Origin: Euborellia annulipes
Taxonomy: Eukaryota > Arthropoda > Insecta > Dermaptera > Anisolabididae
Length of the DNA: 64,000 bases
Reading direction: 5' to 3'
Assembly (NCBI GenBank): GCA_023213315.1
Contig: JAKCPI010003260.1
Location: forward strand, 160,932 to 224,931
The notes beneath the pieces are model-generated. The model did not search any database and was not told the origin of the DNA. It worked only from the letters and a program-made list of their open reading frames with translations. Made by a program: the position numbers and the translations under genes. Shown here in pieces: positions 33,961 to 44,637 of this stretch; position 1 is the stretch's first letter; each line of letters begins with the position of its first letter.

Positions 33961-34296
33961 TTAGGCATATATTCAAAATCTAACTTAAATTAACATAATA
34001 ATTATGTAATTTTTTTTAGAAAATTTCTTATGTACTTTTGTTCCTGAATCCTTTGAAGGAATAATATAAATTAAATAAAAAAATTTTGGGTTTTTTATCT
34101 TTAACATAATTCCATCAAAGGATCCAGAAACAAAACTACTTAAAAAATTTTCTTAAAATATATCAATGTCTGGTACAACATCACTTTATTTAATAATTAT
34201 GTAATTGTATCATAACAGCATTATATTATACTAATGATGTTATGATATAATTATATACTATGTAACTTATAATAAAATATATTAACTTCTACTTAC

Positions 34297-34659
34297 TTCT
34301 TGTCTTGTTAATGTACAAATTCCTGATTCTTCCTCCACTTGGTCGTCAAGAAACAATAATTCTTTATAGTACCATAGGGTAGGTACATATAATTCATCAG
34401 TCTCTGAACCAGAAAGCATGGATTTTTTTATTTTACTTTGTTCTCGCTTGAAAGTTGTTCGTACAATATTAATTTTTTTCTTCACATCTTTCTCAGTGAT
34501 GGTTGGACGGTTCATTTTCAATAAATTTGTCATTTTTTTCAGTGCCGCACTTCTAATATTTTTGTTCATATAATCTTTTGATTTTGCATTCCATAATTGT
34601 GGCAAATCTCGATAAATTGAAATAAAATGCATCAGAAACTCTTTATCTGTGCACTCCAT
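34297..34659 (-). CDS. Element A MADF-BESS protein, exon 1
   Basis: I chose the ATG at 34659 (MECTDKEFLMHFISIYRDLP). The longer frame reaches into terminal repeat sequence. MADF residues QLWNAKSKDYMNKNIRSAAL, DVKKKINIVRTTFKREQSK and PTLWYYKELLFLDDQ are present. The exon ends at CAAGAA|GTAAGT in phase 0 after 121 codons and fits the BESS exon at 30078-30449, giving 244 residues. Unlike its transposase, this gene is still open, although its intron holds elements B and C. Confidence 0.82.
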
Positions 34660-34865
34660 GTTTTCACTTTGCGTGCAAGACGTCGAATGAGGTTTTGTTT
34701 GACAAACATGCCCGGGCACATACAAACGGGTTTGTCAAATAAACCATCAATCCAGATTTCTGTCAAACACATCAGACGAGCAAAAAGTTTCACAAACACG
34801 CCAAATTTGTCAAACTATTTGATCGTTAACGGGGCCCTTAATAGTAAATATTTTATATACTTGCA

Positions 34866-35121
34866 CAGGGGAGCCGGAATGAATTTAAATCAGGGGGGGG
34901 GAGCAGCCTCCCTTCAAAAAATTAACAATATGGTCTATATAAAATATTTAAAAAAAAAAAAAATAATGAATTTCTTACTCTTTTAATTTAAAAAATTTTA
35001 TTTTTAAAAAATAAAAATGTATCATTTTTAAAAATATATGAAATAAAAGAAGACATATTGCCCCCCTCAGCCCCCTCCTAAAAGATGCAATGTACCCCCC
35101 CCCCCTCGCCCAGCGCCTATG
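34866..35121. mobile_element. hAT-type MITE in the MADF-BESS intron
   Basis: The ends CAGGGGAGCCGG and CAGCGCCTATG flank G and C runs. The 8-bp flanks TACTTGCA and GTCTTGCA agree at six positions. It lies only 15 bp from the exon 1 donor. Confidence 0.65.
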
Positions 35122-35136
35122 GTCTTGCATACTTAC

Positions 35137-35724
35137 TTCGAAATCTGAAAACTCATCCATTTGTGATTGACTGGGTGTCTCTTGCTCCCGAAGAAATGAT
35201 AATAGACCGAAATACCATAATGAAGGTGTATATTTTCTTCCCTTCATTTTTGATATATGTATTTTCTTACTTTCTCTTCTAAATGACGACCGGATGTTGT
35301 TTACTTTTTTAACAATCATTTCGCGATCAGCCTTTGGTTCTACTTCACGCACTTTTTTAATTAACTTTTCGTATGCTAAATTTTTTTTATTCCGATCTCG
35401 GTATTCTTTACTTTTAATTTTCCACACTGCTGGCAAACTCCGATAAAGTTCAATAAACTCAGTCATGAATTTGCGACTGTAGAATCGAAGAGAGGATATA
35501 TCTGGTTGATGGTTTGTTTGTGAATTTTCATCCATTATATGTGAAGGTTCATCAAATTTTTCTTGTTGTCCATGAATTAAATAATCGCCATAGTTTTCTT
35601 GTGAAGATATATTATCTATTTCACTACTCACTTGTTGATGGGCATATAATTGACCGTTTTCTTCAAATTCAATTTTTATTTGTGTAAATTCATCTTCACA
35701 TTTTATATCTACGCCTTCATTCAT
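35137..35724 (-). CDS. MADF-BESS protein, exon 1 (MADF domain)
   Basis: Starts MNEGVDIKCEDEFTQIKIEF. Residues 1-80 are acidic and unstructured. The MADF domain spans about 86-181: FIELYRSLPAVWKIKSKEYR, DREMIVKKVNNIRSSFRRE and PSLWYFGLLSFLREQ. MADF is a Myb/SANT-like DNA-binding fold common in arthropod transcription regulators. The exon ends at TTCGAA|GTAAGT in phase 0 and fits exon 2 (28800-29315), giving 367 residues. The intron carries nested PIF elements, each with its own MADF gene. No terminal repeats bracket this outer gene, so I treat it as host, possibly domesticated from a PIF element like those in its intron. An older PIF copy with lost ends is the alternative. Confidence 0.87.
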
Positions 35725-35960
35725 TATTAATTAATATGAATTGACAACGATAAAACAACATAACATATAGGTATGATCACACAGGCACGACACGCTCTCA
35801 ACTAATGGATTTCTCTTGCCGCTCTAAGCTATAAACTCCCCCTGCAAGTTTGCACAAAATGGAGTGCGCAGACTTGCGCGCGCAGTAGATCCCGTCAGGC
35901 CAAGGCCTTTCACTCTTCAGTTTATTCGTTTGTGCGGCCAAGGTTATTGATTTTTTCTTA
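35725..35960 (-). promoter_or_regulatory. Candidate promoter of the MADF-BESS gene
   Basis: CpG-containing, GC-richer stretch directly upstream of the ATG at 35724, including GCGCGCGCAAGTCTGCGCAC on the coding strand. The word GGTATGATCACACAGGCACG near 35771 resembles a transposon terminus, but no inverted partner was found. Confidence 0.4.
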
Positions 35961-36689
35961 TGTTATATTAATATTAATGTATTTCTAAAGTCAAATAACC
36001 ACAACAGTAGAATTGATTATATTGTATAATTATTTTTTCAAATAGCCTATTAATAGCGCTATCTGATAATAGGGTATGGTTCAATTGCGCGCAAAGGTCA
36101 GAGAAAGTTGATCTTAATCTCTGAGGTCTACTGTGTGCAGGGTATCTTATCTGTATGAACCTGGGCTCGGACAAATATCTCAACATTCAGGCCGTTTTAC
36201 CGGTACCAGTAGAAAAGGGAGTATTTTTTTTTTTTTTTATATTTAATTTTAAAAGATATATAAAGGCTCACAATTGAATATTTTTACATATACCTGAATT
36301 TATTTTTATTGTAACTTTGGATTTCTTTTTTTCAAATGTTTTTTTTTTTATTTTTATCGGCCAGTTTTTTAACAAATTATGTTTAGGTATTGCATTCAGG
36401 TGCTTGCTCTTTCTGCTTATATGGCACAGAAATTTTTTTCTTAATTTCAAAATCATCATTATCAAAATGGTCTGAACATATTCTTGCTACTACTACTGCA
36501 ACTAATGCAATAGGTGATATTACAAAATAAAAATGTATTTACCGTTTTTTAATTGTATCTTGACGTTAACAAGCATTTAACCATAATTTAATTACCTCTT
36601 CATTTTTAGAAAACCGAAAGTTTTTATTCTTTTTTTTTGAAATAATTATTTTAATCAGAGACGACACAATTTGACATTTTTTTTTTTAA
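35961..36689. other. AT-rich spacer
   Basis: No gene recognised. Confidence 0.4.
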
Positions 36690-36790
36690 ATATATTTTCG
36701 GCATCGGAGGCCATTTATTTCAATTGATTGATAGCCAATTCAATTGAAATAAAATTTTGTCACGTGAAACGGGATGCGACCCCACAATTA
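36690..36790 (-). repeat. SINE-B copy
   Basis: Shows TTTCGGCATCGGAGGCCATT, AATTGATTGATAGCCAATTC and GACGGGATGCGAC-like head remnants in reverse order. Confidence 0.65.
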
Positions 36791-37129
36791 GACATTATTT
36801 CTAGGTCTATTATAAATTTACTTTAGTAAAATATAAATGCATTCTTTGAAAAATAAAATTAAGGTATACGGAGATTGATTCAATGAAAATAATACTTGTT
36901 ATATATTAAAAATTTTTCTAGTGAAAGATGGTGTTTTCAAATCTAATTTGTTTAGCCTCCCTCTTTGGTGTATTGGAGTTTTATTTTTTGGAAATTTTCA
37001 AAACTAATTTCGATTTTTCTATTAGAAAAAGTAATAATAAAAGAATTGTAGCGCTGGATTATTAACAATAAGGCCTATTCCATTTCTCTCTGGTTAGCCA
37101 TAGTTAATGCAAAGCTTTATAGATTCAAT

Positions 37130-37460
37130 GTCGAGTGCAGCTGACAATATAAATACAGTGCGTGGGAGTTGGAACAGCGGCGGCCTTCGGAGGAGAGGCC
37201 TATCGGCAATCGATAGGGAAGCGGACACACACACAGACATAAAAGCACGCACTTGCACATAGGGGCCTGAATTTGAAACTCACTCCGACGCATCTGACTT
37301 TTACTGTTGTTCTTATAGAAAATCGTTCAGGCTGCCAAGTTGAAACCCTTTTGCAAGTTTGACGGGACGGGAGGGGCAGTCAAGCAGTTAGACAGGCTGC
37401 AACTGAGAGGCCTGTCGAGTCTGTCTCTCTGTCGGCGAATTCTTCAAATGAATTTGCGTT
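37130..37460. other. GC-richer unique block
   Basis: Raised G+C for over 300 bp with GCGGCGGCCTTCGGAGG, a GGCAATCGATAGG site, a short CA run and GACGGGACGGGAGGGG. There is no long open frame and no repeat match in the window. Promoter, enhancer or non-coding exon are possible; none is shown. Confidence 0.3.
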
Positions 37461-38305
37461 TTATCTTTTTTTTCCTCAGCTAATATGATCGATGGTTAAA
37501 GAACAAAAAAAAAAATCATGTAATTGCACGAGTAGGCCTTTATTTCATTTGTTTACCGACAGATTCTTATTAAGAAGGGTATCGCACTTATACCAATTTT
37601 GACTTCAAGAACGGAAATAGGGTAAACTGAAAAAATGATTAAATATTCCATCATTTCGGACTTAAGTCATAGAATAATTAGCATATTCTAGCCGCGGTAA
37701 TCGTACCAGGGATTTCCAACCTATCAGGGGCAGCGGTGTGATTCCACCAGGCACCAGACCTTAACCACCTCAGGATAGACTGGAGATCCAGGGTTCGATT
37801 CCAGGGACCAGGTTATATTTAGCAAAACAATAAAATAAATATATTTATGAATGAAATATATGAAGAATGCAATCAAATTTTTCATAATTAGATGAAATGA
37901 AAGATAAAATTCTAAATTCATCCCCTCCCTCCAAAAAAATATGAATACATGAATTGTTTACCTAAATGGTAAAAAAGTAATTTTAGAAATTCATAAAAAA
38001 AAGCATTAAAAATAAAGTTACAGTATATTGAAAATATGTATTTTTTCCATAAAAAGTTAGTAAAATCTCTTTTTAATATTCAATAAAAGGATCAACATTT
38101 TTATCCTTTTCCGCTCCCCCCACCCCATACTCCATTCAAATTTGTCATTTATCGTGATTTATTTTGATAAACTATTGATTTATTTTATTTTTTCCACTTT
38201 TATTAAATTATAAAAAAAAATTTTACGGGGCAACCAGCGTTTTGTTACACTTTTAGAAGTGGAGGAATTTTATGCAATATATTAATAATTTTCGGCAGTT
38301 CTATC
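37461..38305. other. Spacer with a tRNA-like remnant
   Basis: GGAGATCCAGGGTTCGATTCC at about 37780-37802 has a pol III B box. It may be a SINE head relic. Nothing else is recognised. Confidence 0.4.
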
Positions 38306-38535
38306 CATGGGCGTAACTAGGAAATTTGGCTGGGGAGGGCATGGGACCAGCCATCCTCGCTGGGGGGGGGGGCATGGGACCAGCCATCCTCGCTGGGGGA
38401 GGGAGCATGGGACCAGCCATCCTCCGGGAGTCCTGGAAGGCTCAATTTTTCTTGGGTCGGGGAGTTTTCTGGGGAGTCACGAGACTTCTGGAGGGAAGCC
38501 CCCCCCCCTCCCGGGACCCCCTAGTTACGACCATG
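38306..38535. mobile_element. hAT-type MITE with internal tandem units
   Basis: The ends CATGGGCGTAACTAGG and CCTAGTTACGACCATG are inverses. The flanks GTTCTATC and GTTGTATT agree at six of eight. Inside, GGGACCAGCCATCCTCGCTG recurs three times as a tandem of about 37 bp. The long frames here are translations of the G-rich tandem. Confidence 0.75.
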
Positions 38536-39040
38536 GTTGTATTATCTATATTTATTTAAATCACAGTCAATATATTCTATATTATCAACATTTCTTTTGT
38601 GCTTGGTTAATTTGTACCGTAATTAATAGAATGTGATGTGTATCGTTTAAAGTCTACGGTATGGTCTAACATAAGATACCAAAAGGATTTAAAAAAAAAA
38701 GATTTTTTGGACTTAAAACTGGAACCGATTAACCGAAATGAATGTAACTTGACATAATACTAAAATAATTTAAAAATCAATTATTCTATTAAATTTGAGA
38801 TATTAAAAATAAATAATGGCTGAAATTAAATTAAAGAAATTAATTTTAAAGAAAGAATTCAGCAATCCTGACATTTGAGAATGAAAACAAGCTTAAAAGA
38901 AGGGGAAGTAATGCCAGTCTTAGTTCAGTTAACATTTACATTCCACGTGCTCCATAAGATGCCAATTTTGTACTATAAAATACATTTACTATAAAAATAT
39001 CGAAAAATGAAAAAATATGATGACCAAATAAACTTCAAAG
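38536..39040. other. AT-rich spacer
   Basis: Nothing recognised. Confidence 0.4.
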
Positions 39041-39190
39041 AATGCCTGGACCCCAATATATATATATAATAACGGTTGCCGTATAAAGTCTTATATGGCC
39101 AAAGTTGACGAAAAAGACTGTGTATGTGAATGTGAGTGTGAATGGAAAAAAGTGTGAGACTTTTTTATTTTTAAAAAAAAAAAAAATAAT
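39041..39190 (+). repeat. SINE-A, 5'-truncated copy
   Basis: AATGCCTGGACCCCAATATA, AACGGTTGCCG, AAAGTTGACGAAAAAGACTG and the GTGAATGTGAGTGTGAATGG tail are followed by poly-A. Confidence 0.8.
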
Positions 39191-40559
39191 CTTCAAGATG
39201 TTCCTTTGAAAATAATATTTAAATTTGTTCACAGTAGGACTATATGTGTTACCTACGGATAAATGAATTTTTCTTATGTGTTTATAAAAAATCATGAAGT
39301 TAAACTTCAAATAACAGACACCCCTTTGGACCTGTTTACATTTATTTTCCATTTAACGAACATAGTTTTAAATAGGCCAACAAGCTGTCCACAGTATCTA
39401 GGGTTTTTCTATATTTCTAATGATGAAATTTACCTTAAAATGCAGATTTATTTAGATAGGCACATGAGTTCAACGGTGATTTCTTACCTGAAACAAAGAG
39501 AAAAACAATATTATTATAAATAATATAGGCCTAATATAAATATTATAGAATATTGGGGGAGAATAAATTTGCTTTCTTAGTTATTATTTTAAAAAAATTT
39601 CCAAAATTCATTTCTCAATTGGGCTTAGGGACTATTAAAATAACCAGGATAAAGGTACCGTTTGTGACCTCATTTCCTATCCCCCCAACAGGCCTTTTCC
39701 CAGTTATTTAGTATAATACCTCTTTGTATATTATATTAATTAGTAAATTCTTTGAGAGGGTTTTAAAGGACTACTTCAAAATGTGAGGAAAAAAAACACA
39801 AAGCATTAAAAAAGATGAAAGGGATGAATACGAGATCCCCATTTCATTCATGTTACACTTTTTTTTTGTATTAATTTATTATTAGAATCAAAGGCATGTT
39901 TAGCATGCAAATTAATTAATTTTAAGATTGAACATTGGTATGCACTGATTCATTTAGAATTATATCTAGTCAGAATATTGCATGAATCCAATATTTTCTC
40001 TCTATATATATTAACATATATAGAGGTAAGAGAAAGTAAAAAAAAAATATTTTTTATTAAGAAATTAAAGTATTTTTTTTTTATTTATTTATTTTCGGCG
40101 GCCAGTAAATCAAAGTATTTGAAATATTTTAAAGATTTTTATTGATCACGTTATAAGATTTGAGAGATGACGGATGGATGATTTCAGAAAAAAAAAATTT
40201 TTCAACCAATGAAATATCAACAAATTTTTTTTTTTTTTTTTATTCATCCCTCTTATACTAGCCCAATAAAAGGCTATGAAAAATTTCTAATTCAAGTTTT
40301 CATAGGATAAACATGTTTTGGATGTGCGTGAGCGAAATAAAACCACTTTCAATTTGATATCCGAACACGATTACTCAAAAAGCTTTCAAAATGTAAAGGA
40401 TTATAAAAATTTCTACATGTTTATTATAAAATTAAACTAATCAAATATACAGTAATAATTTTTCCAAAAAGGCGTTATATACCAAATAATAGTTTTATTT
40501 ATTAATGAATTGTTCAAATTTGCTTTTAAATAAGAAATGTTCAAAATTGGAAAAACTCT
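39191..40559. other. Spacer with HINE end fragment
   Basis: At 39984-40039 there is a HINE 5'-end fragment in reverse (ATATAGAGGTAAGAGAAAGT). The rest is AT-rich and gene-free. Confidence 0.45.
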
Positions 40560-40735
40560 GTTCGAATTTTGACCTCGTCCCTTTTGCGGGATTGTTACTT
40601 TTATTTCTATTATGACCGTGATTGGCCCTTGTATCATAAAGGAGGTTGGAAAAATGACAGCCTCAGCTCTATTAACTCGTGGTCGCCATTCACTAGTGAG
40701 TCCCTCAGTGATTTAGAACCAGAGGTACCATGTAT
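40560..40735. other. GC-richer unique block
   Basis: About 175 bp of non-repetitive sequence (TATGACCGTGATTGGCCCTT, GGAAAAATGACAGCCTCAGC, AACTCGTGGTCGCCATTCAC) without a long conserved-looking frame. Could be conserved non-coding DNA. Confidence 0.25.
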
Positions 40736-41877
40736 CTATTATTTGAAAAAAATTAATATTTTTATTTTTATACAAAATTGGAAAAAAGTCAAGAAAAAAT
40801 GAAAAGCAAAAACATTTATATTAAATTTTTAATTAAATTGTCGATGTTTCGGAAGCCAGTTGTTTGTCCAGTGGCGTCATTCCAACTTTTTCTTGGGGGG
40901 GGGGGGCACACATTTTTTTTCTTGAAATTTACTTATAAATAGGTACTCAAATTTGGCCAAAGGATATTTAATTTAATTAAATGTTTAATTTTATACAGTT
41001 TATATAGGCTACTAGTAGATATTTTGAAATATTTTATTTAGAACAATATATAAAAACAATAAAATTTTATAAAAATCAGAGCCCTTGGGGGGGGGGGGCA
41101 AATACTCCTTCCTGTCATTCAAGCTAAAATTTCTCTACTTTTTCCGCCTTTAGTGTGACTTTTTAATCGTAATTCTAAATTTTTCAATTCTAAAACCTAT
41201 TTGTAAAATTTCTCAGGTAAATTTTCTAAACCAGGCCTGCTAAGAAATCATTTTCTAAAATTACATTTGCAAAATAAATATGAATTTTTTTTAAATAACT
41301 TTTATTATTATTTTTATTGAGAATATGATATCATATCAACGTGAATCATTTTGGAAGAATAAATAAGGAAATTGAATAAATATTTTCCAACATAATGGGA
41401 TTTTCATTATATGAATCATTTTGTTTATATCATTGATTAAAAGAGAAAAAAAAATTCAATAAACATAGGTACTGAAAATAAATTAAGGTTGAATCAATCT
41501 AATGAGAACATTTTAAAAATTAAACAAATCTTCATTATTTCTACAAAAAAAATTAAGTTAATTTCCCTTAAAGGTAATTAAAAAAGGAAATAATTGAAAT
41601 ATTTGTACCCAAAAGAAAAGAGAGCTTAAAAAAAAAAAAAATTCAAAATAAAAAAAAAAATTAATATCATTCCATTTATCATCATCGAAAAAAAATACAT
41701 TCATTTGGAATAACCTTTTATTTATTTTTAAAAAGACAGGAAATTTGTATACTTTTACAAAAATAAATATTGGTCTACTTATTGGAATCACTCATTTTCT
41801 GGATCAGAAATTTTTGTATTGTAGATTAACATACGGCTAACTATTACAACAACCACGAACCTTACGTAAACCCCATT
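40736..41877. other. AT-rich spacer with hAT-end-like words
   Basis: CAGTGGCGTCATTCCAAC at 40870 and a G-run at about 41087 resemble hAT MITE ends, but no inverse pair or target duplication was found. No gene. Confidence 0.35.
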
Positions 41878-41941
41878 AGTCCTGAAGATGTTCCTGAAGG
41901 TTTATATAACGTCGTTATATAATAACGTTATATATATAATA

Positions 41942-41973
<32 letters not shown>

Positions 41974-41998
41974 ACGTTTATATAACGTCGACAGAGAC
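41878..41998. repeat. AT microsatellite inside a small palindrome
   Basis: TTTATATAACGTCG and its inverted and repeated forms bracket an AT run (about 41941-41970). Just upstream, CCTGAAGATGTTCCTGAAGG is reminiscent of a decayed hammerhead CTGAAGA box. Confidence 0.5.
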
Positions 41999-42719
41999 AA
42001 AGTAAAATATTAATATATCAGTGCAAAAAATTGAGACTTTAATTTGGACTACTATACGTATCTTACTAACTTTTTAAATATAATATTCACAATTAAAATA
42101 GTCCTAAAAATAGTAACTTTTACTTTACAAATAAAAAATCCATTTGCAATTTTGGAGTAGGCCTATTCCATCATTTGCTTGAATGAAATAAAAAAAATAT
42201 ATATATATTCGAAAAGTTAATATTTGCTTTTAGGAAGCGGGAGCGAATTTCGTTTTCAGCGAGAGAAAGAGAGAACAATTCTAGGGGATGAATTCGAGGT
42301 CATCTATCTATCCATATCTTTTGTCCTAAAAAGCTCGTTTTCTTTCATGGAGAGGCTTCAATCAAATTTATTTGAGCGAACCGAAGCCAACTGACTGGGA
42401 TCTGGGGGGTGGAAGAGTATGAGATCCCTGCCCCGCAGCCGATACCCGGTTCCGGGAAATGGACGGGGACAGAAAAAAAGTAGAAAAAAAAAATGTCAAA
42501 TACGATATCCGTCATTCATTCTCTTAGTTAGAATACAGAATCATCCGAATAAAAAATTATTGGAAATACATATATAGTATAAATGAAACAAAAAGATATG
42601 ATAAGACATGCTTTTTTTTGTTTTTGTGAATATACAGCATATATGGAAAATATTTATGAAAATTTTTCCTGCCCAGGCAACGCAGGAAATCCCTTCTAGC
42701 TATATATAATATGTTTCTT

Positions 42720-42775
42720 TTCAATCCTGACGTTTTGGTTCCCCATCTTCAGAGAAAGTCCATAAAGCTAATTGT
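42720..42775 (-). ncRNA. Decayed hammerhead-like motif
   Basis: The minus strand reads CTCTGAAGATGGGGAACC, then AAAACGTCAGG. CTGAAGA, a GG/CC stem II and an AACGTC end are present, but the GAAA box has become CAAAA. Probably inactive. Confidence 0.45.
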
Positions 42776-42964
42776 TTATTTAAATTATTAGCCAATAAAA
42801 CAAATAATACTTTTTTGAGAATGAGTCTATATCAAATCATACAGAGTGCAAAATAATGGTATTGTCACAACTTCAAGAAGAAGGAGTAGTTATAGTATTT
42901 TGATTTTTAAAACAATACTTTTCTCTTTGTCTATATATACCTAGTATATATTTCATTTCATCTA

Positions 42965-43095
42965 AGGTCTTTTTCGGCATGGAAGGCCATTTAGACTTCG
43001 TCTCTATTTATTTCCCTTGAATTGGTAGTCAATCCAATTGAACATTTTTGTCGTATCAGACAGGATGAAACCCTTGAACCCTAGCACAAGAGGCA
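42965..43095 (-). repeat. SINE-B copy
   Basis: In reverse: AAGGTCTTTTTCGGCATGG, AGGCCATTTAGACTTCG, TGAATTGGTAGTCAATCC and the head word TTGAACCCTAGCACAAGAGG. Confidence 0.75.
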
Positions 43096-43239
43096 GAAAC
43101 CCAAGGGCCTCTATTTATATATATGCAAGAGAAAGTAAAAGTTAAATTTAAACTGGTAATCTGGTTGAAACATTAAAAGCTAAGTGAGTAAATTTAATTT
43201 TTTTTAAATACAAAATGATATGATTCAATATATTTATTT

Positions 43240-43345
43240 GTATAATTACTTGATACGTGTTTCAACACTTAGTGTTGAGTATTTATATTACTTCTGAAGA
43301 TGAAATTCTAAGTGTCGAAGTACGTATTAAGTAGTGTTATACAAA
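43240..43345. repeat. Opposed hammerhead-like half-motifs
   Basis: The plus strand (about 43289-43335) reads ACTTCTGAAGATG, then AGTGTCGAAGTACGTATTAA. The minus strand (about 43245-43275) reads AGTGTTGAAACACGTATCAA. They match the 51.5-kb ribozyme family but each lacks a core element. Confidence 0.5.
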
Positions 43346-43479
43346 TAAAAAAAGAAATCAAGAAGTTGCACCCAACGAATTTTATTTTTTGGATCAGTAT
43401 GACTAACATTTCGGTCCTAGGTTCAAGTTGGGCCTGTTTCATAAAGGCATATACTCTAGTAGAACTCTAATTTTCACCC

Positions 43480-43700
43480 GAAACCGAAAGGGCCTCATTT
43501 GGGAACTTTTGATAACAATAGTTATTGTTGTCACGATGAAGATGCCATTTTCGCTTGAAGGGAGTGTATTTATTCAAGTATTTATAATTGATCACTCAGG
43601 ATCGTAAGCCACCGTTGTGACCATTGGATAATAAAATAAGAGTTTTGCCTCTGTTCCATGAGACAGCTACTTGATAAAGTTATATGTGCCTTATCTGAAA
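43480..43700. promoter_or_regulatory. Candidate regulatory block with paired Sox-like sites
   Basis: AACAATAGTTATTGTT is a palindromic pair of ACAAT sites of the kind bound by Sox HMG domains. Nearby TTTATAATTGATC is homeodomain-like and TTGATAAAG is GATA-like. The block is non-repetitive in the window. The idea rests on motif clustering only. Confidence 0.25.
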
Positions 43701-44351
43701 AAATTTATATCCGATATATGTACGAAGATAGAGATTCCATGTCAGCTGAATCTCTCTGTCTATTGAATTTATTATGAACTACGACCAACATGCTTATTCG
43801 GTAGTATAGAGAAGAATTTATGTGAGAAATAGCAAGATGAATTGCCATTTAGTAAATTCCGATTACAGCAAAATTGAATTAGCCGACTTTAAACAATTTC
43901 CAAAATACTGCAAAGGCAATAAGAAGAACAAATTTGAAAAATAAGTAAATAAATAATTTTATATTAAATAAAAAAATATATGAAAACTATGGAAACTTAT
44001 TTTAATCTATCTCTTAACAAATTTCAAAAATCTATAAGACATCGAAGTGTCCGTCTGTCCGTCTGCCACGCTCTGTTTGACCAACTTCCCGTTGAAATTT
44101 TGAAACGAAATTTTGAAGTCTTTTAGAGGATGTTATGGAGAGTCCAGGAAAAAAATACTCGGGTCCCAAAATTCCTATAACTTTTTGAGTTATTAATTCC
44201 TAAACGATTTCTCCCATAGGATATGTATAGAGAAATATTTATGTAATCTTTGCATTTATGTATTCTATGGATGTAAACAAATCCTCAAGCAGGCAATGGC
44301 TTGGAATACGTAGCAATAATAATTTTCTTTTCATAATTAAGATAAGGCCTC
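43701..44351. other. Gene-free stretch
   Basis: At about 44045-44175 it carries CCGTCTGTCCGTCTGCC and downstream words that resemble the architecture of the HINE family without matching its sequence. Otherwise empty. Confidence 0.35.
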
Positions 44352-44546
44352 GGGCTTGGCGTAGTTGGTAGCGCGCCTGTCTTGTATACCAAGGGTCGAG
44401 GGTTCGGATCCCAGGCAGTCCGATGATTTTATTTAATCCATTTGGATACTAAACGCATTAAATAAGAATGCCTGGACCCCCAATTGATATATTTACAAAT
44501 AACGGGTATCGTTTAAAGTCTTAAATGGCCTAAGTTGCCGAAAAAA
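44352..44546 (+). repeat. SINE-A copy
   Basis: The tRNA-like head (A box TGGCGTAGTTGG, B box GGGTTCGGATCCC) is followed by TGATTTTATTTAATCC, AATGCCTGGACCCC, AACGGGTATCG and the core AAATGGCCTAAGTTGCCGAA. Confidence 0.88.
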
Positions 44547-44637
44547 ATATAATTAAATAGAATAAAAATTAAAACTTTCGATCATAGACTCTTAGTGGAA
44601 CATTTTCTAAATAAAATGTACAAATTATATAATAGGT

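Larger units (their letters stand above)
29756..34837. mobile_element. PIF/Harbinger element A
   Basis: The left end after TTA reads AGGTAGCCAACGACCG, then TAAACGATCAAAAATGTTTG. The right end, inverted, reads GGGCCCCGTTAACGATC, then AAATAGTTTGACAAATTT. The inner parts match well; the left outermost bases carry a small insertion. TTA borders both sides, as PIF/Harbinger targets require. It contains a transposase N-terminus on the plus strand and a two-exon MADF-BESS gene on the minus strand, the usual two-gene layout of this superfamily. Later insertions enlarged it. The transposase is destroyed by a frameshift and deletion. Confidence 0.8.

Noticed and set aside
38307..38636. 109-codon frame with GGHGTSHPRWG repeats
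   Set aside because: It reads the G-rich tandem inside a hAT MITE. The repetitive peptide is a by-product.
40600..41100. Complete hAT MITE starting at the CAGTGGCGTC word near 40870
   Set aside because: No inverse end and no 8-bp target duplication could be found.
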